Source of the DNA: Dugong dugon
Lineage: Eukaryota > Chordata > Mammalia > Sirenia > Dugongidae
Assembly (NCBI GenBank): GCA_030035585.1
Contig: CM057465.1
Span: forward strand, 30,026,001-30,090,000
Reading direction: 5' to 3'
Length of the DNA stretch: 64,000 bases
This document shows positions 11,635 to 22,587 of the stretch, piece by piece (the first letter of the stretch is position 1; every line of letters starts with the position of its first letter). The notes under the pieces were generated by a model that ran no database searches, was not told the DNA's origin, and worked only from the letters and a program-made list of their open reading frames with translations. Position numbers and translations under genes: made by a program.

Positions 11635-12599
11635 CCATAGAATAGGAAACAGATATTGAGGATATACATAGGAATGGAAAGGGAGGGGAGTAAACACAAA
11701 AAATAACACGTGGTTTATATATTTTTATGGCTGATATTTAGATTGATAGAAATATAGGCATACATCAATGCAGAACATTTGATTTTTAAAAGGGTATCAA
11801 AATTATGCTGACTTCTAGAAATGAGCAAAAAGCAAGAAGAACGTGAAATTGAACGACAAACTTTATCATTAAGAATGTTAAAAGAAATCTATGTCTGAAT
11901 AACAATACATGAGGAGAGGCTATTGCCATAAACAGAGAGGCATGCTTATGGCTGCAGATCTCAGATAGGACAGTCAAGCACAGTTCTCCAAGTAGACAGC
12001 CTGCATTTTTAGGAAATAAAAAGAATGTGTGCATATTTGTATTAGAAACTTCCCTTGGTCCAGTTATCATCAAGGAGGAAGAGGGGAGGATAGGCTGCAT
12101 AGAGAATCACAGACACATTCCACATTTCCAGGAAACAGTCTTTTAGTGAGACAGGGTGAATAAGAAAGTATTGCTTTTTAAGGAGTTCCTTGTTTTCAGA
12201 ACTCTTTTAGACAAGAAAAAGCAAGGAGTAAAAGAAATCCCTTACCCAGGAAGCTTTGTGTCATAAAGAAGACAAATTTCCTGCTAGCGTGGAAAATGGT
12301 TCAGGCCTATCCCAACAGCAACCTCCTGCAAATAGCTGCTCCAGGTAGCAATCACAGAATATAAGAATACATAACAATTAATAAGAAACAAGCACAAGAG
12401 CTATACAAATATAATTCCAGACAAAACAAAGTTAGGAAGAAAGGATGGGAGGGCAGACCAAGAAAGCTCCTAAGTAAAAATAACACCATGGGTCATAAAC
12501 AGACTTATTACACAGAAATCAAAAAGAAAAAATCACCTCATTAATCTTAAAACAGAGATTTAAGAATTCTGGAATTATAAGGCAAGACAACAGAAGGAA
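11635..12599. other. Single-copy sequence
   Basis: No gene identified. A 104-codon minus-strand frame at 11786-12100 has no family features I recognise and is treated as chance. Confidence 0.45.
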
Positions 12600-13210
12600 A
12601 CTACAAACAAGTAGAAATTAAAAATAAATTTGCAACTGTACAAAGAAAAAAATATTGCTAAAATGTAATAAAGGACATGGAGATCATGGTTAAGAAAAGT
12701 TAACAAAATAAAAAGAAAATTAAAAAAAGATAGATATGAACAACTTATAAAGGAGATTGGAAATATGCATACTTTTTGTTTTTGTAACAGAAATCTAACC
12801 TAATTGAGGTAAATAAAATTTAAGAAGACTTTTCAGGGATCAATAAATATTTGAATACATACTTTGAAAGGGAAATCCATATTGCAGAAAAAAATATACA
12901 CAGAATGATTAACAACCTTGTATAAAAAAGTAATAAAGAAAGAATTCTTCAGGTATTTGGGTAAAATATTATATCAGTTACAAGGCTGGTCTCTGACTTT
13001 TCCATATAAACATTCAATAAAGGAGCACAGTGGGACAGTGACTACCAAGTCCTCAAGGAAAAAGACTATGATGTAAAAATTGCAGCCAACTTATGATTTG
13101 AATATAAAATTGAGAAATAAGTGGGATATAATTCAGATGAGCCCCTCTTAAAGAAACTTCTAGAACAGCTAAAAAATAAATTAGAAAACAAGCAAAAGGA
13201 CTATTGGGGA
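12600..13210 (+). mobile_element. Ancient L1/HAL1 ORF1 3' portion
   Basis: TCTCTGACTTTTCCATATAA, then AGCACAGTGGGACAGTGACT, then AAAGTCCTCAAGGAAAAAGAC-like sequence (13030-13070) and GATGAGCCCCTCTTAAAGAA (13137) follow the end of ORF1 in old L1 or HAL1 elements. It has no intact frame. Nothing ORF2-like follows, so HAL1 is possible. Confidence 0.55.
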
Positions 13211-13269
13211 ACAATTATTCCATTTAACTTCCCAGCTAACGTAAGTTCAATTATCCTAAAACCACTGGG

Positions 13270-13800
13270 CAATGAGAAATACAGGCTACATCAGAGGCCA
13301 TGTATAGTTCTTCCTGTCCACAGATCCATTTGGGTTCTCATTTAACAGCCTACATCAACCAACAGGTGTTAAGTGTGGACACCTCAAGGTGTTCCCAGCA
13401 CCCAGTTTTGGAATCAGCCCCACTTTTGAGACTTTCCATGTTAGATATTATAGAGGGGAAAGAACTCATCCCTGCTCTGTCCTGCCCAAATTCCTGACCT
13501 ACAGAATCCATGAATATAATAAAATGGCTGTTTTACATCATTAATATTAGGCTGACAAATATTAAGATTTGCTGTGAAGCAATAACAACAACAACAACAA
13601 AAAAAAAAAACAAACCTATTGCCGCCAAGTCAATTCTGACTCATAGCGACCCTATAGGACAGAGTAGAACTGAACCATAGGGTTTCCAAGGAGCACCTGG
13701 TGGATTCGAACTGCCAACCTTTTGGTTAGCAGCCAGACTCTTAACCACTACACCATCAGGATTTCCACAATGAAGCAATAGTAACTGGAATAACAGTTAA
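13270..13800 (+). mobile_element. MaLR (MLT-like) LTR 3' part, split by a SINE
   Basis: CAAATTCCTGACCTACAGAA followed by AATATAATAAAATGGCTGTT is the typical end of a MaLR-class LTR, including an AATAAA polyadenylation signal (13517-13524 region). The terminal part (GCTGTGAAGCAATA then GTAACTGGAATA) is split by the AfroSINE at 13585-13770. The 5' limit is a guess. Confidence 0.5.
13585..13770 (-). mobile_element. AfroSINE with 10-bp target duplication
   Basis: Minus-strand SINE with a (CAA)n/A-rich tail on its left, the RTE-like tail (CAATTCTGACTCATAGCGAC in plus orientation) and the tRNA-like head at the right. TGAAGCAATA occurs on both sides (13575-13584 and 13771-13780). It interrupts a MaLR LTR end. 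Confidence 0.9.
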
Positions 13801-13841
13801 TCATTATATTGAAAACCTAACCTTCCAGATCTGTAAAAGTA

Positions 13842-13861
13842 ACACACACACACACACACAC
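13842..13861. repeat. (AC)n microsatellite
   Basis: Ten AC units in a row. Confidence 0.95.
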
Positions 13862-14011
13862 GAAAATACAGAACATATTGTGAAATATTTAAAAATATCA
13901 GTAGAATATACATCTATCATAATTCATGGATGCAGTTTATTGTACATAAATTATACCTCAATAAAATTAAAAATAAAATATAGCTAAAATGGATGACATA
14001 ATTAAGAATAT

Positions 14012-14230
14012 GCCATATTTCTACTCAAATAGCACTTGCCTTCTATGTTTGCCAACTGCTCCCACCCTGAAGAGGTATTTTCATGAGTGCTGCTATATGA
14101 ATTTTTTTTTAATTACATGTTGCTGTAAAAACAAGATAGCATAGCACACTTAAAAAAAATATCTCCCAGGGGGAGGGAGAGGTTGGCAAACAAACATAGA
14201 AGGCACGTGTTATTTGAGTAAAAATATGGT
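14012..14230. repeat. Palindromic MITE-like element
   Basis: The left half (CCATATTTCTACTCAAATAG, then CACTTGCCTTCTATGTTTGC) returns as the reverse complement in the right half (14181-14230: GTTGGCAAAC, then ATAGAAGGCACGTG, TTATTTGAGTAAAAATATGG). The symmetry continues inward: AGAGGTATTTTCATGAGTGC at 14071 pairs with the region around 14135-14165, and the centre is near 14121. Arms are roughly 100 bp with about 80-85% match by eye. There is no open frame. It looks like a foldback or MITE DNA element; the family is not recognised. Confidence 0.8.
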
Positions 14231-14991
14231 CTGACATGTATTATATCAGGAAGCCTAATGGGCCAAATTTGTCTATTGGATCAGCCATTATATCTGCAAA
14301 ATATTAACATATTTTAAAAGGATGAAGCCCTTCCAATATGAATTGATATGAATGATTTCCAAAAATCATTTAGAGTGCAGAACAGTAGAATCTGTATTCC
14401 ACTATATATTTTCAAACAAAACAAACAACAAAAAGTGAGACAAAATTACACATATATATACAAAGTCTATTTTTGGAAATAACAGTTATAACAGTAGTAT
14501 ATTCCAGTGAGGAAAACTGGGTCAATGGGATAAAGTGAATGAGGGGTAGGTGAACTCCTCAATGTATGTTCTTTACTGTTTGTGTTACTATTGTATGTAT
14601 TTGTTTCTTGTACAAAGGGAAAAAAATAAAATAATATATTTTTTTAAAATAATTAATGTGACTTACCTTGAGGTTATTTAGTAAGTTTTACAGAAGGAAA
14701 TTAATTAATCAGCTGAAGAAGGAGATTACCTATTTAGCAGTGAGTGAATAATTTACTGGAAGTAAAATTCAATATGCAACCCACTCCATTTCATTTGATA
14801 GGTTAGTCTCTTCCAATAGATACTTACTTAAATTTACTTCCTGTGAAAAGACCTTTGCAGGCTGCTGTCTCAAAGATGAGGCTGCAATTTCAACATAAAA
14901 TTACCTCTTAATTAACACTATGAATGTTTCTAACAACTGAAGTTAGAAAATCTTCACCTGTTTAGAAACTTTTATGTTTCAAAGAAATGTT
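14231..14991. other. Single-copy AT-rich sequence
   Basis: No gene or clear repeat. A stretch near 14530-14650 that ends in an A/T-rich run could be a very old LINE tail. Confidence 0.4.
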
Positions 14992-15222
14992 GCTGTTGTT
15001 AGGTGCCATCTAGTCAGTTTGAACTCATAGCAACCCTATGCACAACAGAACAAAATACTGCCCAGTCCTATGCCATCCTCACAGTTGTTATGTTTGAGGC
15101 CATTGTTGCATCCCTTGTGTCAATCCATCTCGTCAAGGGTTTTTCTCTTTTTCGTTGGCCCTCTACTTTACCAAGCATGTTGTCCTCCTCCAGGGACTGA
15201 TCCCTCCTGATAATAAGTTTTT
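14992..15222 (-). mobile_element. RTE-clade LINE 3' end
   Basis: GTTGCTGTTGTTAGGTGCCA at the left is the RTE tail in reverse orientation, followed by the terminal ~200 bp (ATCCATCTCGTCAAGGGTTT; CTCTACTTTACCAAGCATG). A severely 5'-truncated copy. Confidence 0.85.
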
Positions 15223-15449
15223 TGAATTAAATAAAGAAACAGTTTTTTGAATTCATATCTAGCTGCTGGAAGTATCACAGACGGAGGTATACACTAGGGC
15301 TTTCCACTATTAATAGTGTTGTTTCTTAAATAACTGAAACCGTGGCTTTCTCTTATATCATCAAGAAAGCATTGTAATATAAAGTGTTTCATATTTAATT
15401 TGTGAAATACTTTTCAATTTTTTATGAATGTAAGCAAATAGAATACATT

Positions 15450-15662
15450 ACAAAAACCAGTTGTATCTGAGTCATTTCCGATTCATGGCAACCCCACATG
15501 TGTCAGAGTAGAACTGTGCTCCACAGTGTTTTCAATGGCTGATTTTTTGGGAAATAGATTGCCAGCTCTTTCTTCCCAAGCATCTCTAGGTGAACTTGAA
15601 CCACCAACATTTTGTTTAGCAGCCAAGCGTGTTAACCTTCTGCACCAGCTAGGCACTCCATA
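15450..15662 (-). mobile_element. AfroSINE
   Basis: Minus-strand SINE, with the tail motif (GAGTCATTTCCGATTCATGG) at the left and the head (CACCAGCTAGGCACTCC) at the right. More diverged than most copies here, with no clear target duplication. Confidence 0.8.
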
Positions 15663-16102
15663 ATACAATATAATGTAGTGTAATATGATGGGAATAATGG
15701 ATTCATTTTGCTGATGTATGTATTCACAGTCCTTGAGAATACAGAATATTAACTTTCTTTTAAATGCATTAGCTCTGAGACTTACTTGTTGTAGTCATAT
15801 GATATTGCATGTAATCTATACTTCTTTCTGTCAATGACACTTTAATCATTGTGGATTTTTGATGTGAAAGTCAATTTAGATGGCTTGCTTTTCAACTCAC
15901 TGGGACAGAAGGACGTTTTAAAAACATCAGTAGTAAAATTCCATGTAAGACATGGGTTGCAGGCACTTCAGTGAATTTTCTGAATGTCAGAACAGAAAAA
16001 TGGAGATGTCAAAGGTGAACGAATAGATAGAAATTTTATACTTACCTTGGAATTTAACAAAGCTCAAGCTGGCTGACTATTTTCCTTTAACTGGATTAAT
16101 TT

Positions 16103-16248
16103 GGGGCCCTGGCGGTACAGTGGTTTAGCATTTGGCTGATAATCAAAAGTTAGAATCCACTAGCCACTCCTTGGAAATCCTATGCGGCAGTTCTACTCTG
16201 TCCTATAGGGTCACTATGATTCGGAATCGACTCAAAGGCAACAGGTAA
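16103..16248 (+). mobile_element. AfroSINE, internally shortened
   Basis: Head GGGCCCTGGCGGTACAGTGG, box B region decayed, tail TCTGTCCTATAGGGTCACTA and AATCGACTCAAAGGCAACAGG. The middle segment found in the copy at 9121-9330 is absent. Confidence 0.85.
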
Positions 16249-18070
16249 TATGTAGGAAGATACGTTCATAGTTAATATTAATTAAATTATGCAACCAAAT
16301 TTCTACTCAATGTATACTGACCATCTCATCTTTGAACGTACCTTGACTTTACCTGATGAATTCAAACTAATCTTGTTTATGAAACATACATTGCCTTTCT
16401 CTGCTACATCACAAAGCTAACGTGGATCTCTATTTTTATTTCTTTATCTCTACCAATCAAATATTCAGAAAACGTTGTATTTTTAACTCCCTGATCTGAG
16501 AGTTCTTTCTCCCAACAAACTTGTCAGCCATCCTTTTATTCCCCAAGTGTTTCAGAATTTCCCAAAATCTATTGTTACAATGACTATAGTTACATAGCAA
16601 ATGCAATAACTTCCTACAACAATATGTTATTATAATGGTCTGCTTTTTGATTTCTGACTCATGCCTATATTAGTCTCTTCGAGAGTAAAGTTTCTTTTTT
16701 TTTTTTTCTTGGCATATTCCATTTTTAGTTCTCCACTGTAGACTGCAAATAATAATAATAATAATAGTAATTTCAAGATATTATATCAAAGTAACGCTGT
16801 CATTTTTGGCAAATCACTTATCTGTCATACATTCTTTTCATAGTAAAAGTTTTAATTTAAAATAGTAAGTCTATGTAATAAAATATCAGATATTTATATC
16901 ACTTTTATTACGAAGAGATGAATAAGTAGCGAAAAGACACTTCTCTCAGTAAGACAGATAAGAGGAAGTAATGCTGAGACAAGGAAACCTAATGCCTTAA
17001 AATAGGTTGTTTTTATGAGACTGACATTTTAATAATACTTCTTTGAAGTTTCATTGTTCCCGTTTTCTTTGCTATTCCCATAATAGAGATTATTATCCTG
17101 AATTAGAGCTGTTAGATCTGTGAAGAGAAAAAAAAAAAAATGTCTGAGCAAGCTCTTTCTGTTTTCCAAGGAAAAATAAGTCTTGTAACCTCTGGAGATA
17201 AAATCAATAAAATTATTCACGGTAAAGAAAATTTTCACTTCAGTTAGAAACAATTTGGGTATCTAACTTGCAACTCAGAATTGATAAACCTATGCAACAC
17301 TTCATGTTTGGAAACTTTCTTTGGCTGACACTAAATAATAAATTAACTAATAAACGAAATAAACCCTTATTGAGTGGGACCTTAAGAATTAGTTTATTCC
17401 CAAGTATTCATTACATTTAAATGTATCACCCATAGAGAAAAGCAAATAAAATCACTAGTAATCAATCTAAAAATAAGCATAAAAAATTACTTCCATTTTG
17501 TACTCTCAATCTCTACTTCAATGCTCCAGTGTAATATGCTGTAAAAATACGTATTAATTTATGTATGCCATATCAGGCTATTGTTTTCTCAAGAGCAGCT
17601 CCAAAAGATCAAAAAAGGATCAGAAGTATTTTAGATACCAACAAGTCATTTGATTGCCTTATAAATTTACTAAAATTCTTATCAATAGTTTTCAAATATA
17701 ATAGGAATAGTTTTTTTTTATAAAATGAAATATAGAATTCATAGTCTGCTGTGTTACCAGATCCTTAAAAAACACATTTTTATCTTTACTTCACCTTTAG
17801 TTAAAACACAAGCTTAATTTCCCATAGCTCCCAAAATAGTTAAAGTGGCTCAGGAAAACTTTGACAAAAATTTATTTTAGAAGCTCATGAACTCTGCTTT
17901 ACCATTTTAATAAATATTAACATAAGAGATAGCTTCAAACTACAAATAAAATTCACAATCTATTGGAATAAATGAAAATAAAAATTAAAACAAACAAACA
18001 AACAAAAAAAAAACAGTACTAATGCAAAAACGCAAATGGCCTTATCTGCTCACCAAGAATCATCCTCTTA
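16249..18070. other. Single-copy AT-rich sequence
   Basis: Contains an (AAT)n microsatellite at 16748-16768, T runs near 16692-16706 and an A run near 17131-17143. No exon-like frame or family was recognised in about 1.8 kb. Confidence 0.5.
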
Positions 18071-19905
18071 AGAAGGTAGAGCCAACATGGTGCTATAGAC
18101 AGTAGCACCACAGTGTCCCTCCACAGTGAACATCTGAAAAACTAAGTAAAACAGAGAAAACATCAATCCTGGAACCCTAAGAATCAAACAAAGAGATAAA
18201 GAAGTCAGCCAAGCACCGAATGGAAGAAACTGACAGAGAACAGAGAGTGAGGAGAGATAGGAGGTGAGGTCCCCTATCAGCTAATGCAGCACAGATTTGC
18301 CATCTTGGACACCAGTTGGAGATTGGTGGACAGGGAGTACAGGAAAGCAGCTTCATGGAGCTCCCAGCAGGAGACAGAGCACCCAGTAATCAGCAATATA
18401 TACTTTCTCACACTCCACCCTTCTTCCCCCTGCTCAGCCTCCACCACTTCCCAGCTGGCTGTGGTTGCTTGGCCAGCCAGGAGGCACCAGCTGTGTGCCA
18501 CTTGGATTCACCGAACCCACACCAGCCAACTCCTTCAGTGCCATTTCTTTGTTGGTAGTGTTCCTTTTTTTTGGCTTCTTTTGGTTTCTTCCCTGCCTCT
18601 CACCTCCTCCACCTCCTTTCTCTCAAACACCTGGCTCCGTGTGCCATCTTTGCTGCTTCTTGACAGGCTGTGAAGCACCACTTGGCTGGGGAACCACTTC
18701 CCCAGTCCGTGCAGTTATGAAGGAGGGATACCTAGGGCCTTTTTTTGTTTGTTTGTTTTCTGTTTCTTTTGGCAGCTTGGGAGCCCCTTCTAGCTGGGCT
18801 GTACTGAGAGACTTGGGAGCCACTTCCCCTGTATAGAAGCCACACTAGTGGGAACCCTGGGAGCATTTCTTTCTCTTTTCCTTTTCGTCTTTCTTCATTT
18901 CTCAGTTTCTCTTCTCTATACTTACCTGTTTTTCCAGTTTCCTAAATATGTGGGGCTGTGTGCCATCTCTGCCGCTTCTAGTCAGGCTGTACTGGAGGGC
19001 TTGAGAGACACTTCCCTGGTCTGCACAGCTGTGCCAGTGGAATCCCTGTGGGCCTTCCTTTTCTACTTTCTTCTTTTTTATTTATTTTTCTTTTCACTTT
19101 CCCATTTTTGCTTTTTTCTTCTTAATTTCTCAGTTTCACATCTCTCCCTGCTTTCCTTCTCTTCCTATCTCCTGAAAACCTGGCACTGTGTGCCATCTCA
19201 GCCGCTTTTAGACTGGCTGTGCCCCAAGGCCTGGGAGCCACTTCCCCGATCACCAGTGGGATCCTTGGGGACATTTCTTTCTTTTTAAATATTTATTTAT
19301 ATTCTCTTTTTCTTTTTTCCTATTTGTTTTCTTCCATTTCTTGGTTTCTCATTTCTCCACTCCAAGGGCAAGCTCTCTCAGCACTTTTTTTGTTTTTTGG
19401 GTTTTTTTTTTTTTGCTTTTTGTTTGTTTTCTTTTGGCTCCTGTTTCTCTCTCCTCCCTCTCTTCTCTCCCACACCCACTTAACTCCACATATCACAACT
19501 TCCCTTTCCCTCTTGCCTACCTGCACCATACAATGAACATTACAGCCCCGAGCAACACAGTCACAGACTATTGGAACCTGCCCTGTGTTGATCTCCTGCC
19601 CACCCTGTCGGCCCCTGTACATGCCACAAACTACCCATCACAGCCACTCCACTTCAGCTGGACCTGCCCTGCTGCACCAAGGCTGAGTGACTGACCCTGT
19701 CCATTGGACAAGGAGGTGAAAAGTATGGTGCCCAAAGTTGAACAGACAACAAAGAATGTACAGCCCACCTGCTCAGACATAACCAAATAAAACAAAATAG
19801 GAAGATGAAACAAACAAATCTACAATCAATAAACTAAGAAAATAACTACTGAATAATGTCCTGAAGACAGCAGACAATATCAAAACATAAAAAAAAAAAA
19901 AAAAA
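18071..19905 (+). promoter_or_regulatory. L1 copy A 5'UTR with repeated GC-richer modules
   Basis: About 1.8 kb, clearly richer in GC and pyrimidine tracts than its surroundings. A module containing GTGTGCCATCT recurs at 18639, 18958 and 19188. Each copy is followed by a GCTGT element, a 'gggagccacttccc' element (18686, 19000, 19233, with an extra partial copy at about 18812) and a TTTCTTTTC-type tract. The last two full modules are 230 bp apart. This resembles the tandem monomers of rodent L1 promoters. Open frames over this region (18284-18673, 18848-19288 and others) read through the pyrimidine tracts and do not resemble proteins. Promoter activity is inferred from position. Confidence 0.6.
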
Positions 19906-20157
19906 AAACAGGAACTCATACCATGAAGAAAGCAGTGCTGGGAGCAGAACACATCCTTTGGACAGGGGTCCCTGCACCAAGAAGCTCCTAGTCTGGGGGA
20001 ACATTGCTGAGAAGGCCGAGAGAGAGAAAGCCTTCCCCTGGAGCTGACACCCTGAATTTGGACTTTTAGCCTACCTTACTGTGAAGAAATAAATTTCTCT
20101 TCATTAAAGCCATCCACTTGTGGTATTTCTGTTATAGCAGCACTAGATGACTAAGAC

Positions 20158-21108
20158 AGAGTTTGGTACCGAGAGAGTGGGGTGCTGCTCTAACAGGTAC
20201 TTAAAATGTGGAAGCGGTTTTAAAACTGTGAATGGATAGACATGTGGCAGTGACAGGACCAGCATCAGCAGAGAACCTACAGCAGCAGAGAAGAAGCAGC
20301 AGCAGAGAACCAACAGCAGCAGAACCAGGAGACCAGGGAAAGACGGCACTGGAGCCAACCTGCGGAGCAAGAGAGCTCAATGCCTGTGAGCAAGAGGCTT
20401 CCTGGTGGAGTGCGGTGCCTCCGGGTACTTACCCGTGGAGCTACAGAGCTTTGGAACACTTGCCCCAGCAGGACAGATGCGGGCATGAGGCCTGAGGGCT
20501 GAGAGGCCACAGGAAGCAGAAGCTGAAGAGACTAGGGACACAAAAAGCCAAACTACTTCAGCCTCAAAAGGTATGGCCATGACCTCAGGGATTTCAAAGG
20601 GTGGAGCCATGGCCTCTTGTGTTTCTAAGGGTGGAGTTGTCACTCCCATGGACTGGAAGAATGGTATGCCTAAAGCCAAGGGAGCAGAGCTGCTGTCCCA
20701 GGGGGTCTGGAAGGCGGAGCTGAAGCCCAGTGCCCAGGGGCCTCCACTCAAACTCCAGAGACTGTGGCCAATACCGAGAGTCTGGAGGGCAGGGCTATTG
20801 TGTAAATTGTCTCAGAGAACAGAAGATTATTTTCAAAGCCTTGAGGGCTAATGTAATGTGTTCTGCTGACTTCCCTTGTGCCTGTTATCCCTTCTTTCCC
20901 TCCAGTTTCTCCCATTTGTAATGGAAATGTCTAGCTTGTGCGTGTTCTGTCATTGTACCTTTGGAAGCAGATAACTTGTATTCTAGATTTCACAGAGGAA
21001 GAGGAATTTTTGGATTTTGAACTTGGAGTTAAGACTTTTGCTATGATATGATGGGATGAATATGTTTTCCATGTTGCAAGGATGTGATTTTTGGGGGGCC
21101 AAAGGGTG
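20158..21108 (+). other. MaLR internal region, non-coding
   Basis: Internal sequence of the MaLR element. TTGGTACCGAG followed by GAGTGGGG (20163-20185) matches the expected primer-binding region for a leucine tRNA, with small differences. AATGTGGAAGCGGTTTTAAA nearby is typical of MaLR internal starts. A short CAG-rich tract lies at 20265-20330. Frames at 20232-20495 and 20573-20851 are short, overlap antisense frames and show no gag or pol motifs. Confidence 0.65.
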
Positions 21109-21309
21109 GAATATCATGGTTTGAATTATGTCCCCCCAAAAATGTGTGTATCAGTCTGGCTAGGCCATGATTCCTGGTACTGTGTGATTTTCCTGTATGT
21201 TGTAAACCTGCCTCTATGATGTTAATGAGGGAGGATGGGTGGCAGTTGTGTTAGTAAGGCAGGACTGGATCTACAAGACTGGATTGTGTCCTGAGGCAAT
21301 CTCTTGAGA

Positions 21310-21316
21310 TATAAAA
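21310..21316 (+). promoter_or_regulatory. TATA box of the MaLR right LTR
   Basis: TATAAAA, about 30 bp upstream of the point aligned with the first base of the U3-less left LTR. This spacing is what sets the predicted transcript start. Confidence 0.6.
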
Positions 21317-21520
21317 GACAGAAGTGAGAAGTGAGACAGGGGGACCTCATACCATCAAGAAAGCAGTGCCAGGAGCAGAGCACATCCTTTGGACAGGGGT
21401 CCCTGCGCCAAGAAGCTCCTAGTCCGGGGGAACATTGATGAGAAGGCCGACAGAGAGAGAAGGCTTCCCCTGGAGCTGACGCCCTGAATTTGGACTTTTA
21501 GCCTACTTTGACTGTGAGGA

Positions 21521-21526
21521 AATAAA
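21521..21526 (+). terminator. Polyadenylation signal of the MaLR right LTR
   Basis: AATAAA followed after 18 bp by an A-rich tract. The left LTR copy of the same position continues into U5 (GCCATCCACTTGTGG), showing that the right copy ends where a cleaved transcript would. Confidence 0.7.
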
Positions 21527-21582
21527 CTTCTCTTTGTTAAAACCAAAAAAATAAAATAAAAAAACAGGACAAGATGTTTCCT

Positions 21583-22587
21583 GTAGGCTTCCAAAATAAA
21601 ACAACAGATGACTTTCCAGTAGCCTTCCAAAATAAAACAACAGATGACTTTCCAGTAGAAGAAAAACCACTAGAACTACCTGATAGGGAATTCAAATCTC
21701 TAATATTCACAGCTATCCAAGAGTTAAAGCAAAAAGCAGACAAAAATGAGGAAAAAATACACAAATTCATAAAATACAGACAAAAAAATGGATTAATTCA
21801 GGAAAATAATACACCAACAAAATACCAAAATAAATTCACAACTAGAAATCATACAAAAACAATAATTAGAAGTCCAAAAGATAAGCAACCAGGTTTCATA
21901 AATGGACTGTGTCATAGAAGGACTGAGAAGATCTAAAACAATGGAAGACAGGATCATCGAAATTGAATACAAAAGCTTGGATACAGCTTTGAGGAAAAAT
22001 CAGAAAAAAGAACAAAGAAAAATGAAGAAACCCTGAGAATTAAGTGGGGTACAATCAAAAGCGAAAATCTGTGGTGATTGATCTGAATTCCAGATGGGGG
22101 GTGGGGGGGGGTAGAAGATCATTGAAGAATTGCTGACAGAAAACTTCCCTAATATCATGAAAAATGAAAAGCTGACCATCCAAGAAGCTCAACAAACCCT
22201 AAATAGGATAGAATCCCCCCAAAATCACCAAGACATATCATAATCACACTTGCTAAAACCAAAAACAAAGAAAGAATCCTGAGACCAACTCAACAAAAAA
22301 AAAAAAGAAAAAAGAAAAGTCACATACAGAGGAAAAACAATAAGACCAAGCCTGGATTACTTAGCAGAAATCATCCAGGCAAGAAGGAAATGGGATGACA
22401 TGTATAAAACCTTGAAAGACAAAATTGCCAACCAAGAATAATATATCCTGCAAAACTCCCATTGAAATATGATGGTGAAATTAGAACATTTCCAAATAAA
22501 CAGAAATTATTGGAATATGTATAAACCTAACCAAATTTACAAGAATTATTAAAGAAAGTCCTTTGGTTTGAGAACAAACAACATTAG
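21583..22587 (+). pseudogene. L1 copy A ORF1 (RNA-binding chaperone), broken
   Basis: ORF1 protein of L1 coats L1 RNA in the cytoplasm and acts as a nucleic-acid chaperone. Recognisable parts are an acidic N-terminal segment (EEKPLELPDREFKSLIF) and a coiled-coil-like stretch (QELKQKADKNEEKIHKF). Then come the RRM region (NFPNIMK-like at 22146-22165) and the C-terminal domain ending in ELLKKVLWFENKQH before a TAG at 22585. It has several frameshifts and stops; a G run at 22097-22111 interrupts the RRM region. A 36-bp tandem duplication (21583-21618 and 21619-21654) repeats 12 codons near the N-terminus. It matches ORF1 of copy D, which is open. Confidence 0.8.

Larger units (their letters stand above)
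19913..21564 (+). mobile_element. MaLR element with the structure of a polyadenylated RNA copy
   Basis: An ERVL-MaLR-type non-coding retroelement. The left LTR part (19913-20157) begins at the position corresponding to 21343 in the right LTR, about 30 bp after that LTR's TATAAAA, so it lacks U3. It continues through U5 and ends ACTAAGACA. The internal region (20158 to about 21108) starts GTTTGGTACCGAGAGAGTGG, close to the complement of a leucine tRNA 3' end. The right LTR (21109-21544) begins ATCATGGTTTGAATTATGTC and stops 18 bp after AATAAA (21521-21526), without U5. An A-rich tail (21545-21564) follows. AAAAAACAGGA borders both sides. No gag or pol frame exists. This is the layout of a transcript (R-U5-internal-U3-R-A tail), not a provirus. 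Confidence 0.8.

Noticed and set aside
18284-19694. Series of 80-146 codon frames with hydrophobic, Phe/Ser/Leu-rich translations resembling membrane proteins
   Set aside because: They lie on pyrimidine tracts in the 5'UTR of L1 copy A, on overlapping frames of both strands, and none matches a known domain.
20232-20851. Frames inside the MaLR internal region as possible gag
   Set aside because: Short, overlapped by antisense frames of similar length, and without nucleocapsid zinc knuckles or other gag features. MaLR internal regions are usually non-coding.
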